Origin: Elysia marginata
Lineage: Eukaryota > Mollusca > Gastropoda > Plakobranchidae
Direction: 5' to 3'
Assembly: GCA_019649035.1 (NCBI GenBank)
Contig: BMAT01000437.1
Span: 29,677 to 65,628, forward strand
Length of the DNA stretch: 35,952 bases
The notes under the pieces were generated by a model. The model was not told the DNA's origin. It ran no database searches and was given only the letters and a program-made list of their open reading frames with translations. The position numbers and the translations under genes were made by a program. Below, in pieces: positions 1 through 10,289 of the stretch; within the stretch, counting starts at the first letter, position 1, and every line of letters starts with the position of its first letter.

Positions 1-250
1 TAGTCTAGATGGTTTGATTACTTTGATCGCTGTACAAAAGTCTTACAACTAGTATGGATGGTTTGATTACTTTGATTGCTGTACAAAAGTCTTACAGCTA
101 GTCTAGATGGTTTGATTACTTTGATCGCTGTACAAAAGTTTTACAGCTAGTCTAGATGGTTTGATTGCTTTGATTGCTGTACAGAAGTTTTAAGCTAGTC
201 TAGATGGTTCGATTACTTTGGTTACAAAAGTCTCACAGCTCGTCTAGAAA
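1..250. repeat. 49-bp minisatellite array (about 5 units, open at left edge)
   Basis: Five head-to-tail units start at 1, 50, 99, 148 and 196. The first three are exactly 49 bp, the fourth 48 and the fifth about 44. Each begins TAGTCTAGATGGTT or a close variant and ends near ACAAAAGTCTTACAGC. A sixth unit decays after about 240. Units differ by a few substitutions, so the array is moderately old or still homogenising. It starts at base 1 and probably continues leftwards. Confidence 0.95.
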
Positions 251-1020
251 GTTCGGTGGTCGCTAACTTCACATTGAACGACGCTGATATCTTGTAAAAC
301 ACATTTAAAAAATCTTTCAAACGTTAAGAAGTTCATGCAGTCATCAATGTTTTGTAGAAAGTTATGAAAAGCTGTGTTGATTTATAAAGAACTGGAGGCA
401 AATAAACTTTTGAAGAGCGTTTTCTAAAATTTGGACATTCCACATCAGACTCCATTGGTCTGCCCGCAAGACAAATGTAGTACTGGTATATTTCACTTGG
501 TTTCTAATCTGAATTCGGACAGGATACTCTAGCTCTTCAGCTGACTTCGAAGCAAGGGGTATCGCTGTCCAAACCGGATAACTTTTACAACTACGAAATT
601 TGCGTTTTCTAAAACATGTAAACAAAACTTTTGATATTTAAAACGAACAGTAAAGTAAAAATTTAGAAGTCTGCACACTTACAGTATTAAGTTTTTCATT
701 TTTAATTTATTACAATATTCGTATTGTCAAGAAGTAGAAAGATACATTGGATTAAAATCAAGCCCACTACTCTTCCATAACAACTATGCAGATTCGTTTG
801 ACTGGGGTGCCAGCTCTTCGTCATGTCAGTTGTTTTTTCTTCTCTAGGAATGTTTTATAGTACCGAAGTTCTTGAAATAGAGAACAGCCTGGCCTGACCT
901 CGCTCAAATGGATATCTTTGTAGTTCTTGACATGCTCTCAACTTACTGTTGCCTAAAGTCTGCCGTGTCCATATTGGATGATGATATCTAGACGTAGCTC
1001 TGTATAAAGTTGTCAGCCTG
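251..1020. other. Intergenic / probable 3' flank of the cysteine-rich gene
   Basis: No supportable gene. An 87-codon minus-strand open frame at 362-625 has no recognisable motif or splice context. A minus-strand AATAAA (plus-strand TTTATT) at 706-711 is a possible polyadenylation signal for the gene ending at 1025, about 315 nt after its stop. Confidence 0.4.
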
Positions 1021-1024
1021 CTGT

Positions 1025-1399
1025 TTAGGGAGCTCCTCCGGTCAGAGAGTTGACAATGGCAGCGAATGTGTTGAACTGGCACTGGGCTTGGCAGGTGGCG
1101 CCACACACGGACAGGTTTGCTCCGCACTGCAAGACTGTCAAGACATCGCTTCCGTCTCCTCTGCATTCTGCGAAGGCTCCTCCGCACTGGGCTCCGCAAG
1201 TGTCGGCACAGTTGCAGGCGGCGGCACAAGACTGCAGGCAGATCGCGTTCTGACTGGCACAGAGATCTCCAAAGATACCAGCGAAAGTGCAAGCACCGTT
1301 TTGTAGTGCGCACTGTCCGTTACAGATGTCAGTGCAAGGCGAAGCGCTGGCGGTGAAGACCAGGGCAGCCACAACGGCGAAGATAGCCAGGGTGTTCAT
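1025..1399 (-). CDS. Small secreted 16-cysteine protein
   Basis: A 124-residue protein in one uninterrupted frame. Residues 1-19 form a signal peptide (hydrophobic AIFAVVAALVF core, small residues ASA before the likely cleavage site), so the product should be secreted. The mature part has 16 cysteines at 22, 26, 30, 37, 47, 54, 58, 62, 64, 68, 72, 79, 92, 99, 103 and 107. They form two eight-cysteine modules (22-62 and 64-107), each with intervals 4-4-7, a linker, then 7-4-4. This spacing suits two amphipathic helices locked antiparallel by disulfides (inference). One N-glycosylation sequon lies at N95. The start is preceded by ACC, a good Kozak context, and a TATA-like box lies 85 nt upstream. 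I do not recognise the family. A defence peptide, secreted binding protein or mucus component is possible, and no function is shown. The intact frame and strong signal peptide argue for a real gene. Confidence 0.85.
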   Translation of the reverse strand: MNTLAIFAVVAALVFTASASPCTDICNGQCALQNGACTFAGIFGDLCASQNAICLQSCAAACNCADTCGAQCGGAFAECRGDGSDVLTVLQCGANLSVCGATCQAQCQFNTFAAIVNSLTGGAP

Positions 1400-1483
1400 G
1401 GTTAGGTCTTAAGGCGTTTCCTCGTGCTAGTTCGTGTAAGAAGAGTTGACGGTTTGTGTGTGCTCGGTTTTAGTACCTCGGGC

Positions 1484-1491
1484 TTTAAATA
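1484..1491 (-). promoter_or_regulatory. TATA-like box for the cysteine-rich gene
   Basis: The minus strand reads TATTTAAA, 85 nt before the start codon at 1399. A TATA box normally lies about 30 bp before the start site, which would give a 5' UTR of roughly 50-60 nt. A pyrimidine-rich initiator-like TCAACTC is at 1443-1449. No transcript evidence is available. Confidence 0.5.
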
Positions 1492-1499
1492 ATCTTTGT

Positions 1500-2090
1500 C
1501 CATTTCTCTTTCTTTGCCTGATTAAACACAGGGATATTCTTCTTTCAAACAACAATCGTAATGGTTGGTGATTTAAAAAGCAGTGTGAATCTAAACAGAG
1601 TGTTCAGTTACTGCAATTCGAGCTTTAAATTTGTTTTTGTCCCACCCGTTCGGTGTTTTGACCATATTCGTGTTTGTGCCAAGTATCGTTTTACACCAAT
1701 AAAACGAAAGCTTTATCGCTTATATTACATTCTGATTGTGTTCGTAAAGGTCTATAAAATATATTTAATAGCCTAAAGTTCCTTTATCTGATTTATCACA
1801 AAAAAATGGTAGTGTTTTGTCCTTTTCAATTTTTATAGATTGTTTGCATCGCGTCAAAGAAAATTTGAAAATAAACTAATTGATGTGTTGAAAGGGCTTC
1901 ATTTTGAATAATGGCAGATTACTTACTGTGGTTTTTTATCACTGCAATTTTGTTTGTAAGAAAATATTATATGCTTTTTAAATTTTGTTTCATAATCGTA
2001 TTGTTTTGTTAAAAGGGTTTTTTGTGGATTTCTCAATTCAGCAACTAAGCAAATATTATAAATATACAGCAAATATAAAACTAATGATGT
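1500..2090. other. AT-rich intergenic sequence
   Basis: Upstream flank of the cysteine-rich gene. Open frames here are short and low in complexity. Nothing further is recognised. Confidence 0.4.
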
Positions 2091-2105
2091 GCAACAATAT
2101 GGGTC

Positions 2106-2210
2106 TTGTGTCTCTCTCTTGTCATTTGTAAGCTCTTCATTCTTCTCCTCTCGCTCTTTCTCAGACTCTCTCTTCTCTCACTCCTTTCAGTCTCTCTTCA
2201 CCCTCTCTCT

Positions 2211-2252
<42 letters not shown>

Positions 2253-2315
2253 ACCTCTCTTTTTCTTGCTCTCTATCCTTTTACCTCTTCCTGCATCATA
2301 ATATGCTCTTCTTTC

Positions 2316-2369
<54 letters not shown>

Positions 2370-2571
2370 CCTCTCTCTCTGTCTCTCTCTATCTATCTCT
2401 GTCTCTCTCTGTCTCTTCTTGCTCTCTCTCTTGACTTGCTTTGTATCACAATAATCTCTTCTTTTTCTCTTCTCTCTCTTTCTTTATCATAATATTCTTT
2501 TCTTTCTAATTCTTCTCTCTTTTTTTCTTTACCTTTTTTTTTCTCTTTCACAATACTCTCTCTTCTTCTAC

Positions 2572-2642
<71 letters not shown>

Positions 2643-2720
2643 TACGCCTTTATCATACTATTCTCTGGGTGTTTCTTCTCTCTTTACCTCTCTTCCTTTT
2701 ATCTCTTTCTCCTTTTCGTT
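2106..2720. repeat. CT microsatellite tract (compound)
   Basis: An imperfect polypyrimidine region with nearly pure (CT)n blocks at about 2200-2255, 2322-2440 and 2573-2637, separated by CT-rich spacers with TCTTT and TTTTT runs. The serine/leucine-rich open frames across it are a by-product of the repeat. Confidence 0.95.
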
Positions 2721-3720
2721 CATTTATTACTTATCGAACTACCCATATGAATATGTTTTACCAGTGATGGATAAATCTCAAGAAATGCTGATCAATGAAA
2801 TGTAATCAAATCAACATTCACATTTTTAAATATGAAAAGGATTTTGGCTTTTTAATTATATTAATTTCTTACGCTTCATAAATTAAGCTCTAAAAATTTT
2901 TTTGCACTTTTCACTGTGGTCTTCCTATTTTACATACAATAAAAAGGTTAAGTAGTCTAGGTGTGAGTATTAACAATGTATCTAGCCAGTAACGGTACTC
3001 TTCTTTATCTCTACATTTGTTTTTACTATGCTCTTCTAATCTTTTTAGCAATATATTTGTATATGCGTCAAGATAACAAAACCGAACATGTTCAATGTTC
3101 GCCTTTAAAAACGACGAAAGGAGAATAGTTAATGTAACCTACAAAATATTATATCAATTTTGCACACTATTTACTGTCAAATGTTTTAGAATTTGGCACG
3201 GCAAATACGGATGGGGGAAACGAGGAAACCTTAAAAAATACAACATAGAAAGAGTTGATAATGTATTTGTCTTGCAACCAGTCCAATTTAGTCTTAAGTC
3301 GAAATTGGAAGGTAGTCAGATATTGGTATTACAGAAAAGCTTATTTTCTCTACTTTCAATTACAACAAACAGAAAAGCCCTATCATGCTTTTGTATAAGG
3401 TTATAGACGTTTGAAGTCGGCGTGGTAAGGCATTGTGAAATTTCAGAAAGGGGATATTCCATTTAAATTTTTATAACGTATACAGGTGTAGAAGTCTTAG
3501 CAACCAATCTAATTAGAATTAAACACACACAAAACAAGAAATCCAACAACAGTAAGGTGTGAAAACTCTTTAGAAATGGTTTTACTATAAAAATCTGAAA
3601 TAAAAAAAATTGACTTCTGACCACCCTCTCAATTTTAATAGCCTATATCTCAAACTAAGCCTTCCGACATACGATTCATTTGGACAGAACGCAAGACATT
3701 TCAGCCTAGACATACCGAGT
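2721..3720. other. AT-rich intergenic sequence
   Basis: A 103-codon plus-strand open frame at 3095-3406 has no recognisable domain and ordinary AT-rich background composition. Nothing else is supported. Confidence 0.4.
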
Positions 3721-3747
3721 ATTGAACAATGTCATTCAAAAGTATAA

Positions 3748-4092
3748 ACTACCAGTACTGCTCCTACTAATATTACTACTACTGGTGCTACTACTAACAC
3801 TAGTATTACTACTATTACTACTGCTGCAACTACTACTAGTACTACTAATATTGCTTCTGCCGCTACCACTAACACTAGTATTACTACTATTACTACTGCT
3901 GCTTGATTGATTGATTGAAATTTTTACAAGCCCAGTCCATCATTAACGATGATCTCAGGGCTTACTACTGCTGCAACTACTACTAGTACTACTAATATTG
4001 CTACTGCTGCTACTACTAACACTAGTATTACTACTACTACTACTGCTGCAACTACTAGCAGTATTACTAATATTGCTGCTGCTGCTACTAAT
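3748..4092. repeat. TAC/TAA/TGC-type trinucleotide repeat array with an insert
   Basis: Two stretches of degenerate trinucleotide repeat (TACTAC, ACTAATATT, TGCTGC, ACTAGTATT) at about 3748-3903 and 3960-4092. They are separated by about 57 bp of unrelated sequence that starts with four TTGA/TTGATT units. The two halves share longer phrases such as CTGCAACTACTACTAGTACT, so the array grew by segmental duplication as well as slippage. Confidence 0.9.
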
Positions 4093-4739
4093 TTGACACT
4101 ATCGACGACGATATTCTGCGCGATAGACTTGGCTTTGTTTTTGGTGTAAAGGGCACAGCACTCAGATGATTTCGGTCATATTTATCCCATCAGACTGATG
4201 ATGCCGAATCATCACATGAGCTGTTGAGTTCTGGTTTCGTCGTTTTCATCATGTACTTAGCCGTCGGCTCAAGTTATCTCGAAATATAATCTAAGCTGCC
4301 ATAATACGCAGATGATTTGCAATGATTGTGCCAGTGGAAGGAAACAAATTTATTGTAAAGGTGAAACAATGAACGAATGTTAATAAGGTGAAACTCAAGA
4401 GAGTAGAAGACGCAAGCGCGTTTGAATGGTCGAACTACGGTACCGAGACAAAGGACATTAAAGCTAACAAGATTGCTGTACGTTGAAATGAAATTGCCTT
4501 TTCTGAATCTGTCTACAACCTCGGCATATAATTATCTTGATTCAGACCTGTCTATGATAGAACAGATAAATCACAATCAAAATTGTGTATTTACAGATGG
4601 GGACGATAAATAAGTTTCGTCCGCCATCTACTGAATGAAGATGTTACTGCCTTAGTAGAAAACGCATTGGTTTTTTTTAAATGGACTAACTTTAGTGCAA
4701 CTCTTTTTTTTTTATTAACATTTCAAAAGATCTTATAAA
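4093..4739. other. Intergenic sequence
   Basis: A 63-codon open frame at 4422-4613 is unrecognised and has no splice or promoter context. I see no gene here. Confidence 0.35.
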
Positions 4740-5170
4740 TAACCTGCAAAAAAGATCGAAAGAGTGCCGCAAGATTGGCTTTAAGAAAGGGTAAGCGTTC
4801 TATAGTAACACCCCTCTTTGTGCAGATTGCACTGGCTTACATACAGAAAAAACTTCATCTATAAAATCAGTACTTTGGTATTCAAATGTTTGGAATCTAA
4901 AAGCCCTGTTTCTATTCAAAATCTTTTAAAAGTATACACCCCTAAGAAGTGCCTAAAACCAAGTCCAGACAAAAAACCCATGATAAAGCCCAAAATATCA
5001 CGTAGCATTGTAGAGAGTTTTTCTTTTTTTTTCCTTAGCCCCAACCTGTGAAATTCTTTTCCCATTTTAGTTTCCTACCAACAGCTGCTGTTTTTTAACC
5101 GTAATCGATATTTTAAAGTGGCATTAAAGTGTAAGACGAAATAAACCTCATTAGAATATCAATCACTATT
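4740..5170 (+). mobile_element. Decayed non-LTR retrotransposon (LINE) ORF2 3' end
   Basis: The frame from 4818 reads LHWLTYRKNFIYKI, then LVFKCLESKSPV and LLKVYTPKKCLKPSPD. These match the familiar C-terminal tail of LINE reverse transcriptases (LHWLPV..RI.YKI...FKCL....P.YL..LL..YTP...LRSS). Further on, SFFFLSPNL followed by stop and NSFP corresponds to the SFSVAAPxLWNSLP motif with the tryptophan codon mutated to TGA. The start is frameshifted relative to ITPLLCRLHWL by one missing base. This is a dead, 5'-truncated copy. Confidence 0.85.
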
Positions 5171-6390
5171 CAGAAATAATACAAAAGATAACTCGGTTTT
5201 TTAAAGTGGAAAAGATTAAAGATCATTGTTGTTAAATTGTACAGTCTCGCGATTTAACTTGTTGGCGAGTATCTAACAAAGGCAAGTCAGGTAAAACTTG
5301 TAACAGTACACCTTGAATTATGGGCCCACAAAATCATCAGCATTGTGATCTGAGTTTAAGGACATCTTTCAGTTTCGTTATGATACGGGTTTCATATCGA
5401 TAAACTTGCTAGCAATTATGCTGGTCGTTGAATAGAAGAAGTATAAAGAGTCGGAGTTAAAAATTTAAGGAGAGATTGAGTACGGTGGTAGATAGGCCTA
5501 TAATATAAAAGTTATGAACCCTAGAACGAGCTCAGAACACGCCACACTCTACACATTACGAATTTCTGTGGCTCAACTGGTGACTATCTAATTATGACAT
5601 GGTTCAAAAATTTTCATTCCCGTAATCCTAGAAAGCTTCAGAATGATCTGGATGTTTCGTGGAAAAATATTTTTTTCATTTCTCAAAATTAGAATGCCTT
5701 TTTGTCTCAGTGGTTGTCTAGTTTATGTTTGGTTAAAAAAAATGCAGAAACATATCCTTTACTTTTATGTTATACAGAAGACAAAACAACAGGAAGCTAG
5801 ATAAAAATGAGATTTTTCGTTGACATACCAGTAATTCAAGTGATGCGAGTTCTACCTCCTTATTTATGCACTTTGGGGTTTTACAGTTTATGAGTAGGTC
5901 AATAGTGTTCTCTTGTAAAGTATTTTTATGCTTTTAATATTAAAAAAAAACACTTTAGACAGAATAGTATTACACTCTCGTTGTTCTTCTGCAGGACAGT
6001 ATGTGGTTTCATATCAATTTTGTGATAATTTAAAACCTGCTGGTAATTGTTGTTGTTCATTTTTTTTCAATCTTCTTGCATATTAATCACATGCTAATGA
6101 CCGTCCGGCTTATGTGGGATATTAAGTAAAAAAAAGAGCGTTTGTTTTAATACACTGCCCAAATTAATCCCCCTAAATTTAAACGTTCCAAGCGCTTTAC
6201 ATCGGTTCCGTGACAGGCCATTACGGTTACCAACTAAGTTATCATTAGAACTTAAAGAGGACTAGCAATTTTAGAATATCACTAAACTATACTGTTCACA
6301 GTCTGGTGTTCATGCAAGCTTGGTTGTTGCAAGCAAATGTTTGTACAGAACCATTCTGAAGGACTAAAAACCGATCTCCCCAGCCAGGGA
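5171..6390. other. AT-rich intergenic sequence
   Basis: No open frame of interest and no RNA gene recognised. One TAGGCCTA palindrome at 5493-5500. Confidence 0.4.
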
Positions 6391-6690
6391 CCGGCTCTGT
6401 GGCCTAGCGGTAAGACACTCGCTCAGAGATCGGGAGGTGCGTGGTTCGATCCCCGGCCGAGTCAAACAAAGAACTTTAAAATTGGTATTAGGCCTAGCAG
6501 CTGATCCGCCTGGTGTCTGGCATTATGGATTTAGTGTTATGTCTAGTCGGCCCGGTGTCAGGATAATGTGACTGTGTGTGGCGTACGCAAGCGCTCCTTA
6601 CATCACAGTGTGGCAGTTTTCAATAGTCTCTAGCGCCGTCTCTGATACAACTTCGCAGTTTGCTGGGACGTTAAAAATTCAAACAACCAA
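6391..6690 (+). mobile_element. tRNA-derived SINE
   Basis: The head is tRNA-like: an RNA polymerase III A box TGGCCTAGCGG at 6400-6410 and a B box GGTTCGATCCC at 6443-6453, spaced as in tRNA genes. A tRNA-unrelated body of about 200 bp follows and ends in GCTGGGACGTTAAAAATTC with a CAAACAACCAAAC tail, an ending of the type common in invertebrate SINEs. The cloverleaf stems are degraded, so this is not a functional tRNA gene. Confidence 0.85.
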
Positions 6691-6694
6691 ACTA

Positions 6695-6772
6695 CACCCT
6701 ACCCAGGGTTTGAACCCCGGACCTCTCTATCTGATAGCCGAGTATCTACCATAAGACCACTACATAACATGG
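6695..6772 (-). mobile_element. Second tRNA-derived SINE head, opposite orientation
   Basis: The minus strand has a B-box-like GGGTTCAAACCC at about 6704-6716 and an A-box-like TAGTGGTCTTATGG at about 6752-6765, the order and spacing of a tRNA head. GGTCCGGGGTTCAAACCC resembles tRNA-Asp-type SINE heads. It abuts the tail of the plus-strand SINE, and its own body would have to run into that element, so it is truncated or was interrupted. Confidence 0.7.
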
Positions 6773-6779
6773 ATATAGG

Positions 6780-8150
6780 GAATGAGATTTCAACAAGAGT
6801 AGCGGAACTTTCCTGGTGTCTCTTCACTATCTTATGAATACAAATATTACAATCTTTTAAAATTTATGCGGCAGATTTATTTTGAAGATAAATTTTTGAT
6901 TTAGCTCTATAATTTTTAAGTTCTAGATGGTCAAATCGTTTATAAAAGTAAGAAACTTACCCTACAATCTAGGTCTAGATTACAATAAGCACTATAGTAT
7001 TTTGGAGTGTTGTCTTCTGGAAAAGGGATGTTACTCTTGTTTTACCTCTAATTTCACTCCCTATTGTTAGGTATTGTTATCAGCTGCTCATCGCTTTAGC
7101 TTCAAAGACGTAGACTTCTATATTTTAATAATCTGTAAAAGCTTTCAGGGAGCATTATAGTGTGAAGATCCTAATTACATGTGCGGGGTAGGGGTTGTCT
7201 TTTTCTTTATGTTTAGAGTTGTTTCCTTTGTGTCGGTTACATTTGTGTGTGTGGTTCCTTACTCTTTGCCGCAATTTTGTTCTAACATAACATCCAGTTA
7301 GGTAAAGGTAATGTGTGATCTGTAAAGGCTTACACTAAATTACGGAAATTAAAGGTTTTTTTTTTAACTATTTCCTATCATATAATGTGTTTTCGAGATA
7401 CAATTAAGACAAAAATAAAACTCACAAAAACAGGTAAGTATAATAGCCAAATTGTACATGTAAATCAGAAAAGTCTTTGGTTTTACGTAAGACAACAATA
7501 GTCGTAAACCAAGAATGAAAAAAAGATTTCTTTCCATAATTGAAAAATAAGATAATGATTAGGTTTATAGGTATTGATGAAGACATTTAAATCTGCATCA
7601 AATAGCAAAATGATTAAGCTCGGTTGACGAGCAGAGGTTGGATGCCGACATAGTTAGACACACGGTGCTCCTGGTTGTGTTAGTAATTCTTTCATCGTTT
7701 TTATCTCGACCGCTGCGACGTCAATTAATAATTGAGCTAAGCCAGAAATGAGGACCAACGTACCGAGTATTTCTAGACCAGATATATACAGAATACAAAA
7801 ATCACAGAAAGGGTAGAAAAGCGAGGGGTCATTTATATTTTACATAAACCGTTTATCTCATGGGAAAACGGAGAGGGGAAAAGGTACAGGAAGAGGGACA
7901 GAAGAGAAAGAGAGAGGGGGCAAACGGGTGTAAAAAATCTTTGTTCATATACACATAGACAGATATAAATGTTCTGGTACTGAAAACTCATGCTTAATAC
8001 TCAAATGGAGAAACCCCTACTGAGGTTGTGTTTTAAAAACCCTGTGAAGTAATGATGTTTTAATCACAGTTCATATATTGGGTCATTAAGCTGATTTTAC
8101 TAATTGCCCAAAATTCATTTTAATATGCAAATGCCTGGTTAAGTGCACTG
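6780..8150. other. Intergenic sequence
   Basis: AT-rich with no supportable gene. A purine-rich stretch with GGGAGAGG-like words lies at about 7858-7922. Confidence 0.4.
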
Positions 8151-8155
8151 ATAGT

Positions 8156-8215
8156 GTTAATGAATAGAATTGAGTTTCATTTTTTGTTAATGAATTGAAT
8201 TGAGTTTCATTTTTT
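8156..8215. repeat. 30-bp tandem duplication
   Basis: Two adjacent 30-bp units, 8156-8185 and 8186-8215, each starting GTTAATGAAT and containing TTGAGTTTCATTTTTT. They differ at one or two positions, so this is a recent local duplication. Confidence 0.9.
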
Positions 8216-8825
8216 GGTTAAGGAACTTGATCAATTTAGTTCATCTTGATCATGTATCTCAAACTTGTACTTGTTTGGTTGGTGTTTTGTTTCTTTGTTT
8301 CTCATAAACTTTTGTCGGAGGTTTGTGAATTACTCTAAAGATGTTTCCTTTAGTCGTTTTATTTCGAGTGGAGTTGACAGTTGCTAAATCTTGAAAGCGT
8401 GTACGAGCTTTTCGGTAGATTTTGTTCTTATAGACTTACTTTGATTTACTTCCAGGGTTATTATGGTGTAATTTGTTCTTTAAAAAACGTGTCTGGCTTC
8501 AGAAACTGGAAAGAATGTTTTTGTGATATGACCAGATTATAGCATTCATAGCTATTGGAAAAGGTGAGTTTAAGGTCTGCGAAAATGTAATGTTTTCATA
8601 GGCATAACCACAATCATGAAGGTTTTTTCTATGGTACAATAGTAACAATTTCCCCTATATTGTCCAATGTCTCTGTAGAATAGCAACAATTTTGGTTCAG
8701 ATTACATGTTAGATTTTATTCATCATGTGGCCGATATATTTGCATTCAGCGACCTAAAGATAGAGCCTTCTCCGAATGTTTTTGTGGAATGAACTAATTT
8801 TAATAATGTAGTCCATTTTCATTTT
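8216..8825. other. Intergenic sequence
   Basis: No gene, RNA or repeat recognised. Confidence 0.35.
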
Positions 8826-8963
8826 ACGCTCGTTTTTTTTTTCATCTCTTTCTTTCTTTTTTTTGGTTCCCTCTTTTTCTCTCTCACTCTCTCTTATTCT
8901 CTCTCTATCACTCTCTGTCTCTCTTTGTCTTTCTCTCTTTCTCTGCTTTCTGTTTAATTTTAT

Positions 8964-9015
<52 letters not shown>

Positions 9016-9178
9016 TATTTTTCCTTTCCTTTAAGCTTTACAGCGCAAATTTAACACCCTCTCTCGTATCTTTCTTGTTATCGCTTGTTTTAATGACATG
9101 TATGTATCTCCTTCTCATTACTTCGTCCCACTTTTCTTTTTTCCTCTTTCTGCTGCATATCACCTTCTCTCTCTCTCT

Positions 9179-9235
<57 letters not shown>

Positions 9236-9330
9236 TTATTTATCTATCTATCCTTCTCTTTCACGCTCCATTCTCTACTTCACTAGTTCCACTATGCATC
9301 TCCATCTCTCTCTTTCTCCCTATGTCTCTT
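8826..9330. repeat. Second CT microsatellite region
   Basis: Polypyrimidine-rich sequence with near-perfect (CT)n cores at about 8971-9013 and 9181-9233, followed by TATC/TATT tetranucleotide units at about 9234-9252. The serine/leucine open frames over it are artefacts of the repeat. Confidence 0.95.
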
Positions 9331-9339
9331 AGCCTATCA

Positions 9340-10130
9340 ATACAAGCTGTAATATTTGCAGGAGTCTTTCTGCATATGTACTAAGTTCTGTTCTTGCCTT
9401 TTCCTTTCTTTTCAAAAACAAAATTACATTAAACTAACACACTAATTATCCTCACGGCTATAACAGCTATATCATCTTACAAAAAAAATTTTCTTCGTGG
9501 GATAATTCTATCTTGTCGTACAAAAAATTAATTCTATTCCTGTAGTTACAAAAATAGAAATACAACCAAAAGCTGATGTTCATTGCCTCGTCCTACCCGC
9601 ACTTTTATGAATTTAACTGCTTAATTTGTATAGCTTTCGAATGACCTTTTTTTTACTCCTTTTGCGTGTCACTGGAACAGGGCCTGGTTGTACTTTGGGT
9701 GGCTGATATTCTTTTTATCACCAAGCGAAAAAATCGAGCACCACAAGACATACTATGATTAACTTGTCAATAACCTTACGAGAAGTCCCTAGAAATGTTC
9801 GCACCTTGTCACAAAATCTAACTCTGTGCCTATGGGACTGTTTCAGTAATAACGTTTTTTGTGTAAACAATTCAGAATGCGGACTCACCAGCGAACTCTT
9901 CTGTTGGCGAGGTAGTTTATTCAAATAAGTTCAGTGCTAAATCTAACCCTAAAAACTCACCATTGTCCAAGGGGAACAACTCTAAAAGAATTTTTAAAAG
10001 TTCATGGAACTTTTGAAATTACCCACACAGTTATTTCTTATCAGCCTATTCTATTTCGTTCTTTCTTTTTGTATGCCTAGACGAGAGAAAATGAACTCAC
10101 ATAAAACAATCTTTTGCATCATGGGTTTCA
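9340..10130. other. Intergenic sequence upstream of the transporter gene
   Basis: Short open frames on both strands (for example 9718-9924 minus) have no recognised motifs. The promoter of the downstream SLC22-like gene may lie here or further upstream, but I cannot place it. Confidence 0.35.
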
Positions 10131-10131
10131 T

Positions 10132-10209
10132 CTGCCTGGGACAAACCAAGTGCAGTATCTGCAGTGTAAACCATTATGAGAGATACTGCACTTTGTTTGT
10201 CTACGGCAG
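10132..10209 (+). ncRNA. miRNA-precursor-like hairpin (candidate)
   Basis: The arms 10139-10160 and 10181-10202 pair over 22 positions with one mismatch and one G-U pair around a 20-nt loop. Below that, a 2x2 internal loop is followed by five more pairs (CTGCC 10132-10136 with GGCAG 10205-10209). Arm lengths, loop size and lower stem fit an animal pre-miRNA. I do not recognise either arm as a known conserved miRNA, and a small foldback transposon could look the same. It lies about 80 bp before a probable 5' UTR exon of the transporter gene, on the same strand. Confidence 0.45.
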
Positions 10210-10289
10210 TCATGTAGTCGAATACACTAATGTCTTCTAAATTTTTAGCTTTGCTAAAACGTTAATATATCTCTTATATTTCATAACAG

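Noticed and set aside
1-250. CRISPR array
   Set aside because: The repeat units are contiguous with no unique spacers, and the genome is eukaryotic.
362-625. 87-codon minus-strand open frame
   Set aside because: No signal peptide, domain or promoter context; its length is within chance expectation for this much sequence.
855-1313. 152-codon and other open frames over the cysteine-rich gene
   Set aside because: They are shadows in other frames of the 1025-1399 gene; arginine-rich composition comes from reading cysteine codons out of frame.
2089-2492. Serine/leucine-rich open frames in CT repeats
   Set aside because: Stop-free translation of (CT)n always gives SLSLSL; the same applies to the frames at 8863-9332 and 11401-11685.
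3095-3406. 103-codon open frame
   Set aside because: No homology pattern, splice or promoter evidence; composition like the background.
6391-6480. Functional tRNA gene
   Set aside because: A and B boxes are present but the acceptor and T stems do not pair well, and a SINE body follows.
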